Assembly: GCF_017591425.1 (NCBI RefSeq)
Contig: NW_024465885.1
Coordinates: 46,619,001 to 46,683,000 of the forward strand
Direction: 5' to 3'
Source of the DNA: Ochotona curzoniae
Lineage: Eukaryota > Chordata > Mammalia > Lagomorpha > Ochotonidae
Length of the DNA stretch: 64,000 bases
Below, one piece after another: positions 10,898 to 22,200 of the stretch (positions are counted from its first letter, which is position 1; each line of letters begins with the position of its first letter). The translations under genes were made by a program, and so were the position numbers. The notes beneath the pieces were generated by a model. It was not told the origin of the DNA, did not search any database, and worked only from the letters and a program-made list of their open reading frames with translations.

Positions 10898-12300
10898 CAT
10901 CGATCTTTATTAATAAACTCTGAGGATTCCCAAATGGGCCACCGCTTAAGCACTGCTGCTGTAGATGGTGCTTGAGCCAGAACGTGAGGCGTTTATGGCG
11001 CTGTCCTTCAGTCTGTCGGAGAACACAAGAGCGGCCGTGAACTGTCCTGTGAGTTGTCGGGTACGGGTCACCCCATTATGTATTATAACTGTACCATCCA
11101 TGCTGGTCAGCTCTCCTGTGATTTTCCTGGCTTTGCATATTGGGGAACAGAAGATTCGACCAGTGCAGTCACTCGGCCAAGGTCCCACAAACAGCAGGAG
11201 GCAGGGCTCCAACGTGGCTAAATCCCTTCTCCAAGTTGGCTCTGCTGAAACTCTACCCTTGTGCTGCCGCCGTAGTCTGATGTGGCATGGCGTGATCCTG
11301 CTGGGCTGGGTGGATGGTTGGGTGCAGTTCCGCCATCCCTGTGACATGCCTGGGTCAAGCCTGGAATTAACAGAGTCCCCTCTTTGCCAAGAAAAGGGTT
11401 TTCCAGGGAAATGAGATCTTAGATTATTTTTTTCCCCTTCAAGGAATGGATATTGGTTGAGAGGGTTATGGTACGTTACTGATCTATTGCTGTGACATCT
11501 TGTAAATGTTACAGCTACTGTGTTACTCTTTGTCAGAATGCCAGATCTTAATACTTCAAATAACACTGGGAGTGGAACAATCACTGCGGGTTCTATGTCA
11601 GTTGATCCAGAGGGCTTTCTTTTGGGTCTCATTTTCCCTGAGTATCACAGCTTCAAACAATCCCCGTCTGCTTGGGGTGGCACATGTCCTTTATGCTCAC
11701 AACCATGACAGAAGTAAGAAAGAAGAGCTGGACGCTGCAGAGCACAGCACGCTTGCCCCACCCTTACGATATCTCTGTGACAGCGACATTTCCTGACTGA
11801 GTGCAGGTGCAAGTCCTCAACCCCAACTGCGTGGACGATGGCTTGGGAAGACTTTTACCATCGTAACAGTCTTATCTCTGTTGAGTGTGCCTGGGAAGTG
11901 ATAGCCTACCTTACAGGTGAGCCCAACACACCACCACTTTGAGCCTGCTGGCTTCAGGCAGTCATGGGACTTTTAAACTCATGCAATTCAGACTGGCTGA
12001 TCCGGATACAAGATGACATCAGAAAGGAGGAAGGTCTGAACTATGCGTGACGAACAAGGATCATAAAGCTACTGCAACTCAAACGCAGGCAGCAAATGCA
12101 CTACACGCAATATAGCAGTAAGTTCTAGATTTAAAGCGTCCAGTTAGCATCACTGAATCAGTGGCTACCTATAGTGTCACTGGGAAATTTGATACTCTGA
12201 TGAAACCATCATGTCATCAACTGTAACATGAGGTATTATGGATTCAGAAAAGTTGAATTGAACTATGATCTTCCAGATCAACTTAGCTGTACCTCAATTT
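10898..12300. other. Mostly unique DNA with an old MIR
   Basis: Apart from a diverged MIR (11130-11240) I recognise nothing here. The minus strand holds a 228-codon open frame at 10946-11632. It crosses the MIR, has no recognisable domain and is probably chance. 11980-12300 is AT-richer and free of recognisable repeats. Confidence 0.45.
11130..11240 (-). repeat. MIR SINE remnant
   Basis: The segment 'ggggaacagaagattcgacc...cactcggccaaggtcccacaaacagcaggaggcagggctcc' follows the reverse MIR pattern (gaggcacagagagg...cttgcccaaggtcacacagc...ggcagagc). It is heavily diverged. Confidence 0.55.
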
Positions 12301-12579
12301 CAACAATATATATTTTTTAACATTTTATTATTATTGTTATCATTTTATGATAAGTTCCATATTCCCTTATCCCCTCCCCAATTTCCTCCTCCACACCTAG
12401 TTCCTCTATATCATTACTAACATATAGTAATCCTACTCAGTCATATGTCCATCATTGCGGGCATGGACAATGGCAGAGTCCAGAATCCTATTGTCAAGAT
12501 ATAATAAACAGTTTCACTATAAGTCCATATTTATCTGGAAGCAGAAATGCATACTACACTGCATCCTCACATCTGGATG

Positions 12580-12825
12580 TTAGTCTCCATTTCACAGCTA
12601 CTGTACATCCCCTTAAAACTCATGATACAAAATCAACAACAGAAAGAAAAATAGAAATTTACAATGCCATGAAGTTAAATGACATGTTACTAGATATGAC
12701 AGTCTCCATTACATAGCTACTATACATCCCCTTAAATGAAGAGCCACAAAACAAAATCAACATCTGGGAGAAGAAAGAAATTAACAATACTAACAAGTTA
12801 AATAACATGCTATTAAATGACTAAC
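12580..12825 (-). repeat. ~122-bp tandem duplication in the L1 3' UTR
   Basis: On the plus strand two neighbouring blocks, starting at about 12580 and 12702, both read 'agtctccatt..acagctact..acatccccttaaa' and continue with 'caaaatcaaca', 'agaaagaaa' and 'agttaaatgacatg'-like sequence. They differ by substitutions and small indels, so the duplication is not recent and may be a family trait. Confidence 0.75.
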
Positions 12826-12954
12826 GTGTAGCTGAAGAAATGAAAATCAAGACCTTCTTGAAGAAAATGATGCCACTGCATGATCTATAAGTCATTGAAT
12901 GATTTAATCAGAAGAAAGTGTTTTGAAGAGATGAAACTAATAAAAACAGCAAAA

Positions 12955-13122
12955 CCCATGCGATATAGTTTCCGCTGATCTTTGTTGGAGTGTGTCTCCT
13001 CCAGACAATAAACAGATGGGTTTTGTTTTTTAATCCAGTCTACTAATCTATGATGTTTGATTGAGCTTAAGCCATTTACATTCAGAGTTTAATATGTATG
13101 GGTGGTACTTTGGTCCTGTCAT
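12955..13122 (-). pseudogene. L1 ORF2 start fragment (endonuclease N-terminus)
   Basis: On the minus strand an ATG at 13122 opens with MTG, as L1 ORF2 does. After a one-base frame change it continues with the conserved endonuclease start (TLNVNGL, then WIKKQNPSVYCLEETH). Asn of the LNVNGL motif and Glu of the (Q/L)EETH motif are the first catalytic-site residues of the L1 endonuclease family. The rest of the endonuclease, the reverse transcriptase and the Cys-rich domain are absent. It is non-functional. Confidence 0.85.
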
Positions 13123-13200
13123 TTTAGGAACAGGTTGTTCGTTGGTTTAGTCTTCTGTTGTCTTTTTACTGGGATGTTCTTCACATTTGCCTTTAGTTTT

Positions 13201-13456
13201 TTTTTTTTTTAAGATTTATTTTTATTTTATTGGAAAGTCAGATATACAGAGAGGAAGCCAGGATCCAGGAACTTCTTCTGGGTCTCCCACACGGGTGCAG
13301 GGTCCCAAAGCTTTGGGCTGTCCTCGACTGCTTTCCCAGGCCACAAGCAGGGAGCTGGATGGGAAGTGGAGCTGCTGGGATTAGAACCGGCGCCCATATG
13401 GGATCCCGGGGCTCCTTCAAGGTGAGGACTTTAGCTGCTAGTTCATGCCGCCGGCC
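13201..13456 (-). repeat. CSINE inserted in the L1, with 14-bp TSD
   Basis: Identical 14-base flanks 'ttgcctttagtttt' lie at 13187-13200 and 13457-13470. Between them is a reversed CSINE with tail 'aagatttatttttattttat' and head ending 'aggtgaggactttagctgc'. The body lacks the GA-rich part after the tail. It inserted after the L1 did. Confidence 0.92.
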
Positions 13457-13462
13457 TTGCCT

Positions 13463-14485
13463 TTAGTTTTGGTGGGTGCTATTCCTCTTCTCTGTCAAGA
13501 GAACATCTTGAAGTATCATTTGTAGAGCACGTTTGGAAGAGGCAAACTCTTTGAACTCTTCTTTACTGTGGAAGAATTTTATTTCATTTTCAAAGACAAA
13601 AGAAAGCTTTGCTGGATATGTTATCCTAGGCTGACAATTTTTTTCTTTTCGAATCTGGAATATGTCTCTCCATTCTCTTCTTGCCTGTAGAGTTTCCCGT
13701 GAGAGATCTCCTGTGAGTTTAATTGGCATTCCTTTATATGTCAGCTTATTTTTTTTCACATGCACATTTAAGGATCTTTTCCTTATGTTCAATTGAAGAG
13801 AGCTTGATGATCATGTGTCTTGGTGAAGATTGCTTTTGATCAAGCTTGTTGGGAGTTTTGTGTCCCTCCTGGATGTTATTTCCCAATTTTTCTCCAGATT
13901 AGGGAAATTACCCCCTTATTATTTCATTAAATACATTTGCAAATTCAGTTTCTCTTTTGGCACCTTCTGGGACTCCCATAACTCTTATGTTAGGTCTCTT
14001 AATAGTGTCTTTCAATTCTTGAATACTTCTTTTGACCTGATCCAGCTCTGCTTCCAGCTTTTTGTTTGCTTGCCCCTGGTGACAGGAAATATCTTCCAAT
14101 TCTGAGATTCTTTCTTCTGCTTGCTTCATTCTACTCTGGAGACTCTCCACTGTACTTTAATTTGCTCTCCTGTGTTCTTAATTTCTGATATATCAGCCTT
14201 GATTTGCTTTATTGCTTCCTTAAATTCTTTGAACTCTTGTATGTGCTTCTCATTTTTGATCAGAATCTTTAAAATAAGTCTTATGGATTCTGTGTCCCGC
14301 ATTTTCTCGATGTCTTCCTCAGTGAACTCTGAGGTTGGCGTACGGTTTTGCTCCTTTGCAGGGGGGTGTTGGGTAATATTCATTGTGCCTTTGTCTCTTC
14401 TTTTGCTCTTAATCACTGTACTTCTGGTTAGCAGAGTTCTCTCCTTGGGGCAGGTTTCTAAGCTCTGCCACCCACAGGTCCACAA
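13463..14485 (-). pseudogene. L1 ORF1 (RNA-binding chaperone), frameshifted
   Basis: Three minus-strand frames together cover a normal ORF1p of about 340 residues, in order. 14485-14126 is the N-terminal part and the start of the coiled coil, with heptad-like K/E/I-rich sequence. 14150-13908 is coiled coil running into the RRM, with the RPNIRVMGVPEG motif. 13792-13463 is the C-terminal domain, with LTGDLSRETLQARREW and QPRITYPAKLSF. The last two motifs match the ORF1p family closely. The frames differ, so at least two frameshifts separate them, and part of the RRM between 13908 and 13792 is out of frame. ORF1p binds L1 RNA as trimers in the cytoplasmic ribonucleoprotein; this copy cannot encode an intact protein. 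Confidence 0.9.
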
Positions 14486-14489
14486 TGCA

Positions 14490-15570
14490 GTTTAACTTAT
14501 TGCAGTTGGTACACAACATTTTTGCTTGCAGCCACTTGTGCCACTCCCTCTGTTGAGTTCTATATCTGGGTTCTTATGTTAGATTTCCACCATGGTCTCC
14601 CCAGCCCCAGCTCTTGGCTCACCACTCTCTACCTCCTGTGACACTGTGCTGAGGCTGCACTGTTGTCTCTGCAACCTTTCTCCCACTTCTGGTTGGAGCA
14701 GGTTCCAGAATTAGAGAAACAACAGGTGTTCTATATAATTAGGTTGTTGGGGTGCTGATCTTGTTGGAACCTGTTGGACGTTATGTCTGGGCACCACACG
14801 AACCTATTTTGACTGGTACGATGCCACAGTCGGTATTACTTTCCTGCGGGACCAGTGCAAGCCACAGAACTCAGCAAGTTCTTGCGAGCTCAGCACATAC
14901 TCAGTTCACTGTTGTCCCCTGCAGTCCTAAAGCTATTGCCACAGTGTACAAAATGGCGCCTGATGTACCACCACTACAGTTCTTGATTTGCTGGCTGTCA
15001 GATCTGAGGGCCACCCAGATCTGCCCTGGGTGGAACCTGTAGAATGCCACGTTATTGCAGTTCACCGAGTCAGAAATGAGCTCACTCCCTCTCAGAGCAT
15101 GCTCAGTCCTTTCCCTTGCCCTTTCCTCCTTATGCAAAATGGCACCCAGTTTGGCTCTAGGGGGCTGGTTGGGCTTTGAAATCCACTCTGTTCTCGCACT
15201 GCCCATCTGGGATCTGCTGCTCTGTCTCTGCTCCTGGTCAAATCAAATGGACCAGCAGGACAGACAGTTCTTTGTCTGGGTTCACCTCCCAAGCTCCCAG
15301 TGAAAGTCCTTTCCCATCTGGTTGCTGGTGGAGTTCTGGCTGCTGATGGAGTTTAGATTGCCATTAGCTGAATGCTGCTGGAGTATCAGTCTCTTCAACA
15401 CCACACTGCTGTGCCCGCTGCTTTCCTGTATCTGTCAGTCTCCAGGTACCCCTCTGCTGTAGTTCTGCCCTCTCCTATTTTGTGTAATGTGTCCTCTCTA
15501 CTTCATCCTGATTAAATGTTTTTCCGTCCGTTTAAACGTGTCCTTACCCTATTCCGCCATCTTGATTCTC
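14490..15570 (-). promoter_or_regulatory. L1 5' UTR / internal promoter region
   Basis: This is the non-coding leader upstream of ORF1 on the minus strand. It starts with the 'caagatggcgg' motif found at the start of many mammalian L1 elements and typical of a YY1 site. L1 5' UTRs act as internal Pol II promoters; whether this copy is still active cannot be read from the sequence. Confidence 0.6.
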
Positions 15571-16424
15571 TCCAAGAATATTAAAGATAGGAATTTTGTG
15601 AATGATCAGACATGGTATTTCAAAATTGAAATATTTTCCCCACCTTTTCTGTTACAACTGTTATGCCACAGAAGTCCACTAGGTGCCGCTGTGCTCTGCT
15701 CCGTTAAATTTCAAAAGTATTTTCCCAGCAGTATCACCTATCAAAATAGCACCCCTCTGAAAGATAAGATTCAGCAGTTTCCTATTTTATTGAGTTGGGA
15801 CCCATTCAAAGCGTTTCTAGTGGTGTAGAATGGGAAGAGTGAAACGGAAACGCTAGTGGCTTGAGAGGGACCTGCCACGTTCCGTCCAGCTGCGCCCTCA
15901 GGGCTCAGTCTTGTCCCAGCTCATGCCTGGTGGGCAGTGGGTTAACAAAAGACCCGGTGACAGTGAAAGCGGAGCTGGTGCTGGACCTAAGGCGGCAGAT
16001 CTACTGGAAGGAAAGTCGGTAAGAAGTCCCAGTGCCCCAGTGCTCGTGAGTGCCACAGGACCAGCAGGGAGGAAGGTCCAGCAGAGAGGACTCTGGGCTT
16101 GAAGCCAAGCCCAAGATTCATCCTGGGCTTTGACCTGTTGACTGGGGAATCACTCTTGCAGCAAAATGATCAAAATAAAGGTTCCTTGGAAGCTTCCAGA
16201 ATGGTGCTTGGAACAGCACTTCTCAGACCATTACCCATTTTCCCCAATCTCTCGAGCAGGAATCCAGAGTGTTTCAAAACCTTTATAGCAAACTCACAAA
16301 GTGATGCTCTGTGAGGTTTAATACAGTTGGAATTTCACTTTGTATGTCTTTATAGTTCATTTTCTAGTAATTCTAGTATTTAAGTACTAAACTATTACAG
16401 AGTAGAATTTAAAAGCTTTTTCAT
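15571..16424. other. Unique DNA next to the L1 5' end
   Basis: No gene is recognised. A CTCF-like site lies at 15676-15690. Around 16370-16400 there is an imperfect AT-rich palindrome ('tagtaattctagtattt' against 'aagtactaaactatta'). Confidence 0.45.
15676..15690 (+). promoter_or_regulatory. CTCF-like motif
   Basis: 'ccactaggtgccgct' matches the CTCF core pattern CCASYAGRKGGCRSY at all but one position (C instead of G at position 11). Motif match only; no occupancy evidence. Confidence 0.3.
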
Positions 16425-16429
16425 CTACA

Positions 16430-16720
16430 TATTTTCCACCTTATTTGATAAGTGGGGGGTGGGAGAGAGAGAGATTATATATGTGGATATACTCCAAACA
16501 CCTGTAGCAGCCAGGGCTGGGTCAACCTGAAGTCCAAAGTGCTGGAGTGTAGAGCCCTGTCATGGTCTCCCATGGGGACGGCAGGGACCCAAGTTCTTGG
16601 GCCATCTTTCACCAATTCCCAAGGTATGCTGGCAGGTGGGTCAGTAACGGAGAAGAAGGGAGTTGAATCAGGCAAGAACTCCTGAGGTATGAAGGGCGCC
16701 CCAAGCTGTGACTTAACCAC
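16430..16720 (-). repeat. CSINE, diverged
   Basis: The reversed order is visible: GA-rich block, 'agcagccagggctgggtcaa', 'gggacccaagttcttgggcc', then a head remnant around 16690-16720. The tail is eroded. Confidence 0.75.
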
Positions 16721-17981
16721 TGTGACAAATGTCCAGAGTGCGTGTGTGTGTGTATTTTTCTTAAGTATGCTTTCACCCCAAATAGTTTTATAAGCCCCTA
16801 CAGGGAGCCTGCCCTGAGGAAGATCCCCCAGAAGGATGATCCTGTGCACCCCCTAAGGAAAATTCTAGCAGGTGGCAATTAGTTGAAGGCTGAAGTGCAG
16901 GGCCAGTGGCTTGTGAAGGCTGGGTTGAGAGATTAATTGTAGAAGTCAAAAGAAATCCTAAGAGTGGCACATCCCCACTCAGCACACACACCAGCGGCCT
17001 AAAAGTGACTTTGGGACAATAGGAACTTAGGGGGTGACAGTGACAAAAACATGCAAGACCGTTCGGCACTGCCCAAGTCTCTGACACATGGTTGGCTCTC
17101 TGTACCCATGGTTGCACCCACTGTCGATTCTACTAACCTCAGGTCAAAAGTATGAGGAAGACCATGGAGTGGACACTGGACATGCAGGGACCTGCTTCTC
17201 ATCAGGATTCCCTAACACAACAGCACAGAAGCTGTTCACGCTGTATCTGCATTGCAGTAGGTGGGGCAGTCACCTGGAGATAATGGGATCAGGTGGGTTG
17301 GAGCGTGTGAGGCCCTGGTACCTGCAGGTGGCCCTGGCACCATTCCACCCCCCACCCCCAACAGCAAGGGACAACTGCATTAACCTCAAGCAGAAGCAGG
17401 ACAGTGAGTCACACGCTCCTCTTGGGGCTTGCTCCGACCGAGGTCAGCCGGCTGGGGCTCAAGGCTCTGGATTCAGTCATGCACCACCGTGAGCTGCCTG
17501 CCCTGAAGGAAGCACGTGTTGCATCAGCTCACCTGCTGGTGTTTTTGGGGCAAGCAGCTTGGTCGTCTCTATTCAATGGGAGGCTCCGCAGTTTCTCTGC
17601 TAGAATTTCATGCTACAGTTGTACTCTTCGGGTGAGCAAAGACACATGTGATACGGCAGCCAGTTCTCCTTGCTTTCCCAGAAGTGGACAGCCTAAGTAT
17701 TTTTTTTTTTTGAGCTTGGCTAGCTTGTGGGACACCTACAGGACAACAGAGTGGCATGTCCTGTTCAAACGTTAAATGCTTCCTGTGTTCTGAATAGGAA
17801 GACAGTTCCAACATGCCACGCTGAGTGAGGGAAGTCGTTGGAGTGCAATGCCACGATTCCACTTGCGTGAAGAAACACGTGCCTTGTGAGCCCGTTGGCA
17901 ACACTGTGAACACCTGGGCACAGGGCTCTGCAACAGCCAGGCGCAGGAATTTCATTTTGATGTATTAATCTAATTTTCTCC
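16721..17981. other. Unique DNA with a possible old L1 scrap
   Basis: No gene is recognised. 17805-17880 ('acatgccacgctgagtgagg' ... 'atgattccacttgcgtgaag'-like) resembles the 3' part of old L1M elements on the plus strand, but is too short to be sure. A T-run lies at 17700-17711. Confidence 0.4.
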
Positions 17982-18278
17982 AAGATTTACTTATATATCT
18001 GAAAGATAGGGTTCTTTCAAGAGAGAAAGATCATCCATTTGTTGGTTTGTTCCCCAAATGGCTGCAAAGGCCAGGCCTGGGCGAGGCCAAGGCAGGAGCC
18101 AGGGACTCCCTCTGGGTCTGCTGCATGATGCAGAGGCCCAAGCATGTAGGTCCCGTTCAGGTGCGCTGGCAGCAGACTGGATTGGAGACTGGGCAGCCAG
18201 GACTTGAAACTGCAACCCCTATGGGATGCTGGCAGTGCAAGGCAGCAGCTTAACTGGCTGTGCCACAGCATCAGTCTC
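17982..18278 (-). repeat. CSINE, reverse orientation
   Basis: Near full length: 'caagatttacttatatatct', 'caggagccagggactccctc', and head 'ttaactggctgtgccacagc'. Confidence 0.88.
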
Positions 18279-18659
18279 AGGAGATTTATTTTTAACATAC
18301 TTCTATGTGTTTTTAAAGTAAGATATGTATTGATTTGATATGTGCCAAGGTGCTTTTATAGGAAGCAACAGAGAGCATCCAGCCAATGACATCACCTGAA
18401 GCAAGGGCTACACAAAACAGTGGTGCCCTGAAACCCGGCAGATGTCAGCACAGTTAAAAAAAAAAGCACCATTTCCTGTTTGGCCTCACCAGGCCTGATA
18501 GTTTTGGTAACAAGCAATAGCAGCCACAGGGACTCTGCAAAATCCTGAGCAGAGAGTGGCTGGGGGCCAAGGTGGCTGTGGTCGTCCCCACGTGGAGGAG
18601 CCCGGAACACCTGCAGGTGTTCAGCGTAGTGGCTGCCATGTCCACAGCCACAAGGCAGC

Positions 18660-18850
18660 ACCTGCTTCTGCTGACTCCAGCTCCCTGCTAATGCAGGCCC
18701 CGGGAGGCAGCAGATGGCTCAAGTTGTCCCACTTCCTGGCTTCAACTTTGGTTGTCGTGGGCATTTGGCGGTGTGAACAAGTAGGTGAAAGATTTCTTTG
18801 TATACCTGTCTTCCTCTTTCTCTCTGCCTTTCAAATAAATACATTTTAAA
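18660..18850 (+). repeat. CSINE, 5' truncated
   Basis: It starts within the middle ('gactccagctccctgctaat') and ends with the normal tail 'tgcctttcaaataaatacat'. No head. Confidence 0.8.
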
Positions 18851-18882
18851 GGGATTTCTTTTCTTAAAAGTTACATACATAT

Positions 18883-19205
18883 TGGGGTCAGCGTTGTATC
18901 CTAGTGGATAAAGCCACTGCCTGCAATGGTGGCATCCCTTATAAGCACCAGTTCATGTCCTGGCTGGCCCACTGCTACTGGTCTGGAACATCCAGGGCAA
19001 GATGGTCCAAGTGTTTGGAGCCCTGCCACCACAGTGAGAGACCTGGAAAAGACTCCTGGTTCCTGGCCTGGCCCAGTACCGGCCATTGTAGCCACCTGGG
19101 GAGTGAAGCAGTGGATGGGAGATCTCTCTCTCTCTCTTTCTCTCTCTCTCCCTGTCTCTCTCTGTGCGTCTTTGAAATGAAATAAAATAAATCTTTCAAA
19201 AAACT
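18883..19205 (+). repeat. CSINE, full length
   Basis: Full block order from 'ggggtcagcgttgtatccta' to 'ataaaataaatctttc', including a well-preserved TC-repeat stretch at about 19120-19160. Confidence 0.92.
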
Positions 19206-22200
19206 TGTGTACCTATGACACGTAAGTGCACATCCATGTAAACACACCCATGTGTACACGTGCTGGACTTGTCACACTGGGCAATTTCAGCACCCAGCAC
19301 AGCACACTGCACTGCGCACACTGAATCTACGCATGTTTTTCAGACTCTCCTGACCTGTGCGTGCCCTGCAAAACACATCGAGTGCTCCCCCTTGATCTTT
19401 CTCTCTGCTACCCATTTCTACATTCTACATCATCTACATTCTAGAACAGTCGTGAAGCAGCCTTGGTGGGGCAGGGGAAGGAGGTCTGGGCTCAGGGGAG
19501 GGATGGACATGCTAGCACTGCAAGATTGGGATGGATGACCCAGAAGACGTGACAGGTGTGTGCGGCAGGAAGCCAGGACTAAGTAGAAAGACCCAAAGAA
19601 CACCTGAACATGTCTGCCATGGCAGATCCAACAGCGACTTCCTGGGGCACAGGAGCAGTGGGCAGGCAGTGCCTGCTGGGGGAACACCAGGCCACCCAGC
19701 ATCTTGGGAAAGAAACCACGTGTTACTTAATGCAGCATCACCCAGGACAGAAGAAAGATGGGAGGATGACAGTTTTTTTTCTCTGGAACTCCCTTTGCTG
19801 GGGCTGCCACTCTGTGGGAGACGGAAGGGCCTGGGACCCTGCCCTGGGTGCTCCTCCTCATCACGGGCTTTGTCTCCCTGGGGAGAAGAGGAGGTTGCAC
19901 GTGGGAGGGGAGAAACATACTCCCTGTGCGGTGAGACTGTCCTCAGGGGCCCTTCCCTTATTGATTTAGAGTGCCAGGCTCTCTTCTAAGTAAATATTAA
20001 ACATTTTCACAGTGGTTTGAACAGGGCCTGTCTCCATCTTGCCCTGGGTGTGGCTATTGTGCTGCACCCAGACTTACCCTGGTTGAGCAGGGCAGGAAAT
20101 GGTGCCCCAGGTGGGGACTACCCACTGGCACTTCCAGTGTCTGACATCTTGGGAGAAAGGCAGATGGGAAGTGGCAGGCACAAGGGGGCTTTGGCTTGAA
20201 GTAGGGGAAGGCCACAGGGGCAGGAGTGGAGAAGAGATGGAATCGTTCTTACCCTCTCATCCCCAGAGCAGGGTAGTCACATGGAAGCCCCTGCCAAGGG
20301 ACTCCCATGAAGGAGGTAACTGTGGTGCCGGGAGGTCTCCTAACATCCGGAGGTCACCATGCTCAGCAGCCTCAGAGGGCCAGGAACCATTACTTTTGTA
20401 GATGGACACAATGGAAGCCGAAGTCATCCCACTAACCACATGCGCAGCCTGCCAGCCTCCAGAGGACTTGCAAGCCTTGGACCCCGCTGGGCACACACAT
20501 GGGCCCTTGAGTGTCTGCGCATGCCGTACCCTTGCGCCTGCTAGGGGAGATCGCAGCCTTGCCACACACCAGCGATGCCCAGCTGCAGTCTTAGCCTCCA
20601 CTGACCAATCAAGTAGCCACACTGGACCAATCAAGAGCTTTCTGGAGACTCTTTTCTCCAGCCAACAGCCAGACCGGAAATACTGGAAAAGCAGTCGGCT
20701 GCCCACAGACTCAGGCTTGGCTGGTCTTTCCTTTGGGCCAGTGCAGCCCTAAGTAGAAACTGGAGTAAGAATTAGAATTGCTTACAGATTTGAACTAATG
20801 AATCCCTCTGAGTCCTCCTGCAGGCGGAGGCATGCGACCCACCTCATACATCAGGGACACAGCAGGCCATGTGGCGTGGCTGGGCTGGGTGGTCGCTGGT
20901 GTCAGCGGAAGAGGGCAGACCACGGCTTCAACAGTTGTTGACTTCTTGGCCAGGGTCCAGGTCTCTGAGCTCTGCAGGCCCTAGGCAGGGGACACAGGAG
21001 GAATTGAAGTGGACCAGACCATAAAGCATGGGCAACAGTTGCCCTCAGCCAGGGTGGAAGGTATCCTGCCTGCGTCGGACCCCACGGAAGAGGAAACCCC
21101 TTTAACAGTAGGAGTGCTTTGCCCACCTTTAATTGCCATTTGAAACACAACAGTCGGCAAAGAAAGAAAGCCCCTACGTGGCTGCCAAGGTTTCATCTCT
21201 GTCTGCAGCCATATCATCCAAAGTTGACCTGGAAAAATATTTGTCTTAAGCAACACCCACCCAGGGTGCAGGGGAAACTCGGGGACAGGGTTGGGGGATG
21301 GGGAGAGGCACTCACAGTCAGGGGCTGACCTAGTTATCAAGTATGCTTTTAAGTCTGTTTAACCAGAGATAACTCGATTTTCTTCTGCTTCACTCCTCTA
21401 CTGGCTGGAGGTGGGGGAAGACTTCAGTAAGAGATGTGGCAGAAACACAGGGGGAAGTGGCTGAGTGGGGACCATCCTCATTAACAGGGAAGACGCACAC
21501 GCAGGCATGCAGATCACAGAGGAACCGGGGCCGGGTTCCCACAGAAAACTGCCAGTGTCTCTAAGTGAGTGAATGGAGTCAAGCATGCTGCCCTCAGGGG
21601 TGTGCCCAAAGCAAATTGCCAGCAGAGCCTGGGACCCCAGCATTGCCGATTCAGTGAACTCCACGACAGGCCTGGCCTGAATCCTGACCCCATCTTGCCT
21701 AGTGTCACGGACAAGCTTTTCATCTACGGATGTTCAAGTTCTCTGACTTTACTGTAGTGTTCAACAGCCATTGGAATGGTTGCCCACAAAGTTTCCCCAT
21801 ACAAGTCATCAGCGGAGGGACACAATCTAATTTCTGTCTTACAATTACGGCCTGATTTCCTTGCATCTCTGTGGGTTTCCTGTTAGAGCCCAAACTCCGA
21901 GAGCCCTCCGTGACACAGGGGAGACATCTGGGAACCACGTGTGGCTTTTCCTTTGCTCCCGCACATGGTAATTTTTTTGCAGCTACTACAGGAAGCTCGT
22001 CAGATGCACGGGTACCAGAAGCCACACCAAGACCTGAGTTGATGTTCCCTGACATTATCGGCGGGTCCGGATGCCAACATCTGCTCACAGAGTGGTTGCC
22101 CAGAGAAGTGCAGCTCAGTCCTAAGCTTGGCTGGTCTGTTCTGAAGTGAGAGCCCCATATTGAAATCATTTCCCTCCACCAAAGGGTCTAGCAGGGTTCA

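Larger units (their letters stand above)
12308..15570 (-). mobile_element. L1 retrotransposon, most of ORF2 missing
   Basis: Read on the minus strand, this is an L1 with a near-complete 5' end ('caagatggcggaatag' near 15565), about 1.07 kb of 5' UTR, an ORF1 broken by frameshifts (14485-13463), a spacer, the first part of ORF2 (13122 to about 12955), and a 3' UTR with a G-rich tract ('ggggaggggataaggga') ending at an AT-rich tail near 12308. A full ORF2 of nearly 4 kb should lie between the endonuclease start and the 3' UTR, but only about 55 codons remain. This is either an internal deletion of one copy or a member of an ORF1-only 'half-L1' type lineage. A CSINE is inserted at 13201-13456. 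I found no clear target-site duplication for the L1 itself. Confidence 0.85.

Noticed and set aside
11520..11708. Frame with EGFLLG, a motif like the start of Abraxas/BRISC MPN-type proteins
   Set aside because: Only six residues agree. The flanking residues and the rest of the domain do not, and no splice context fits.
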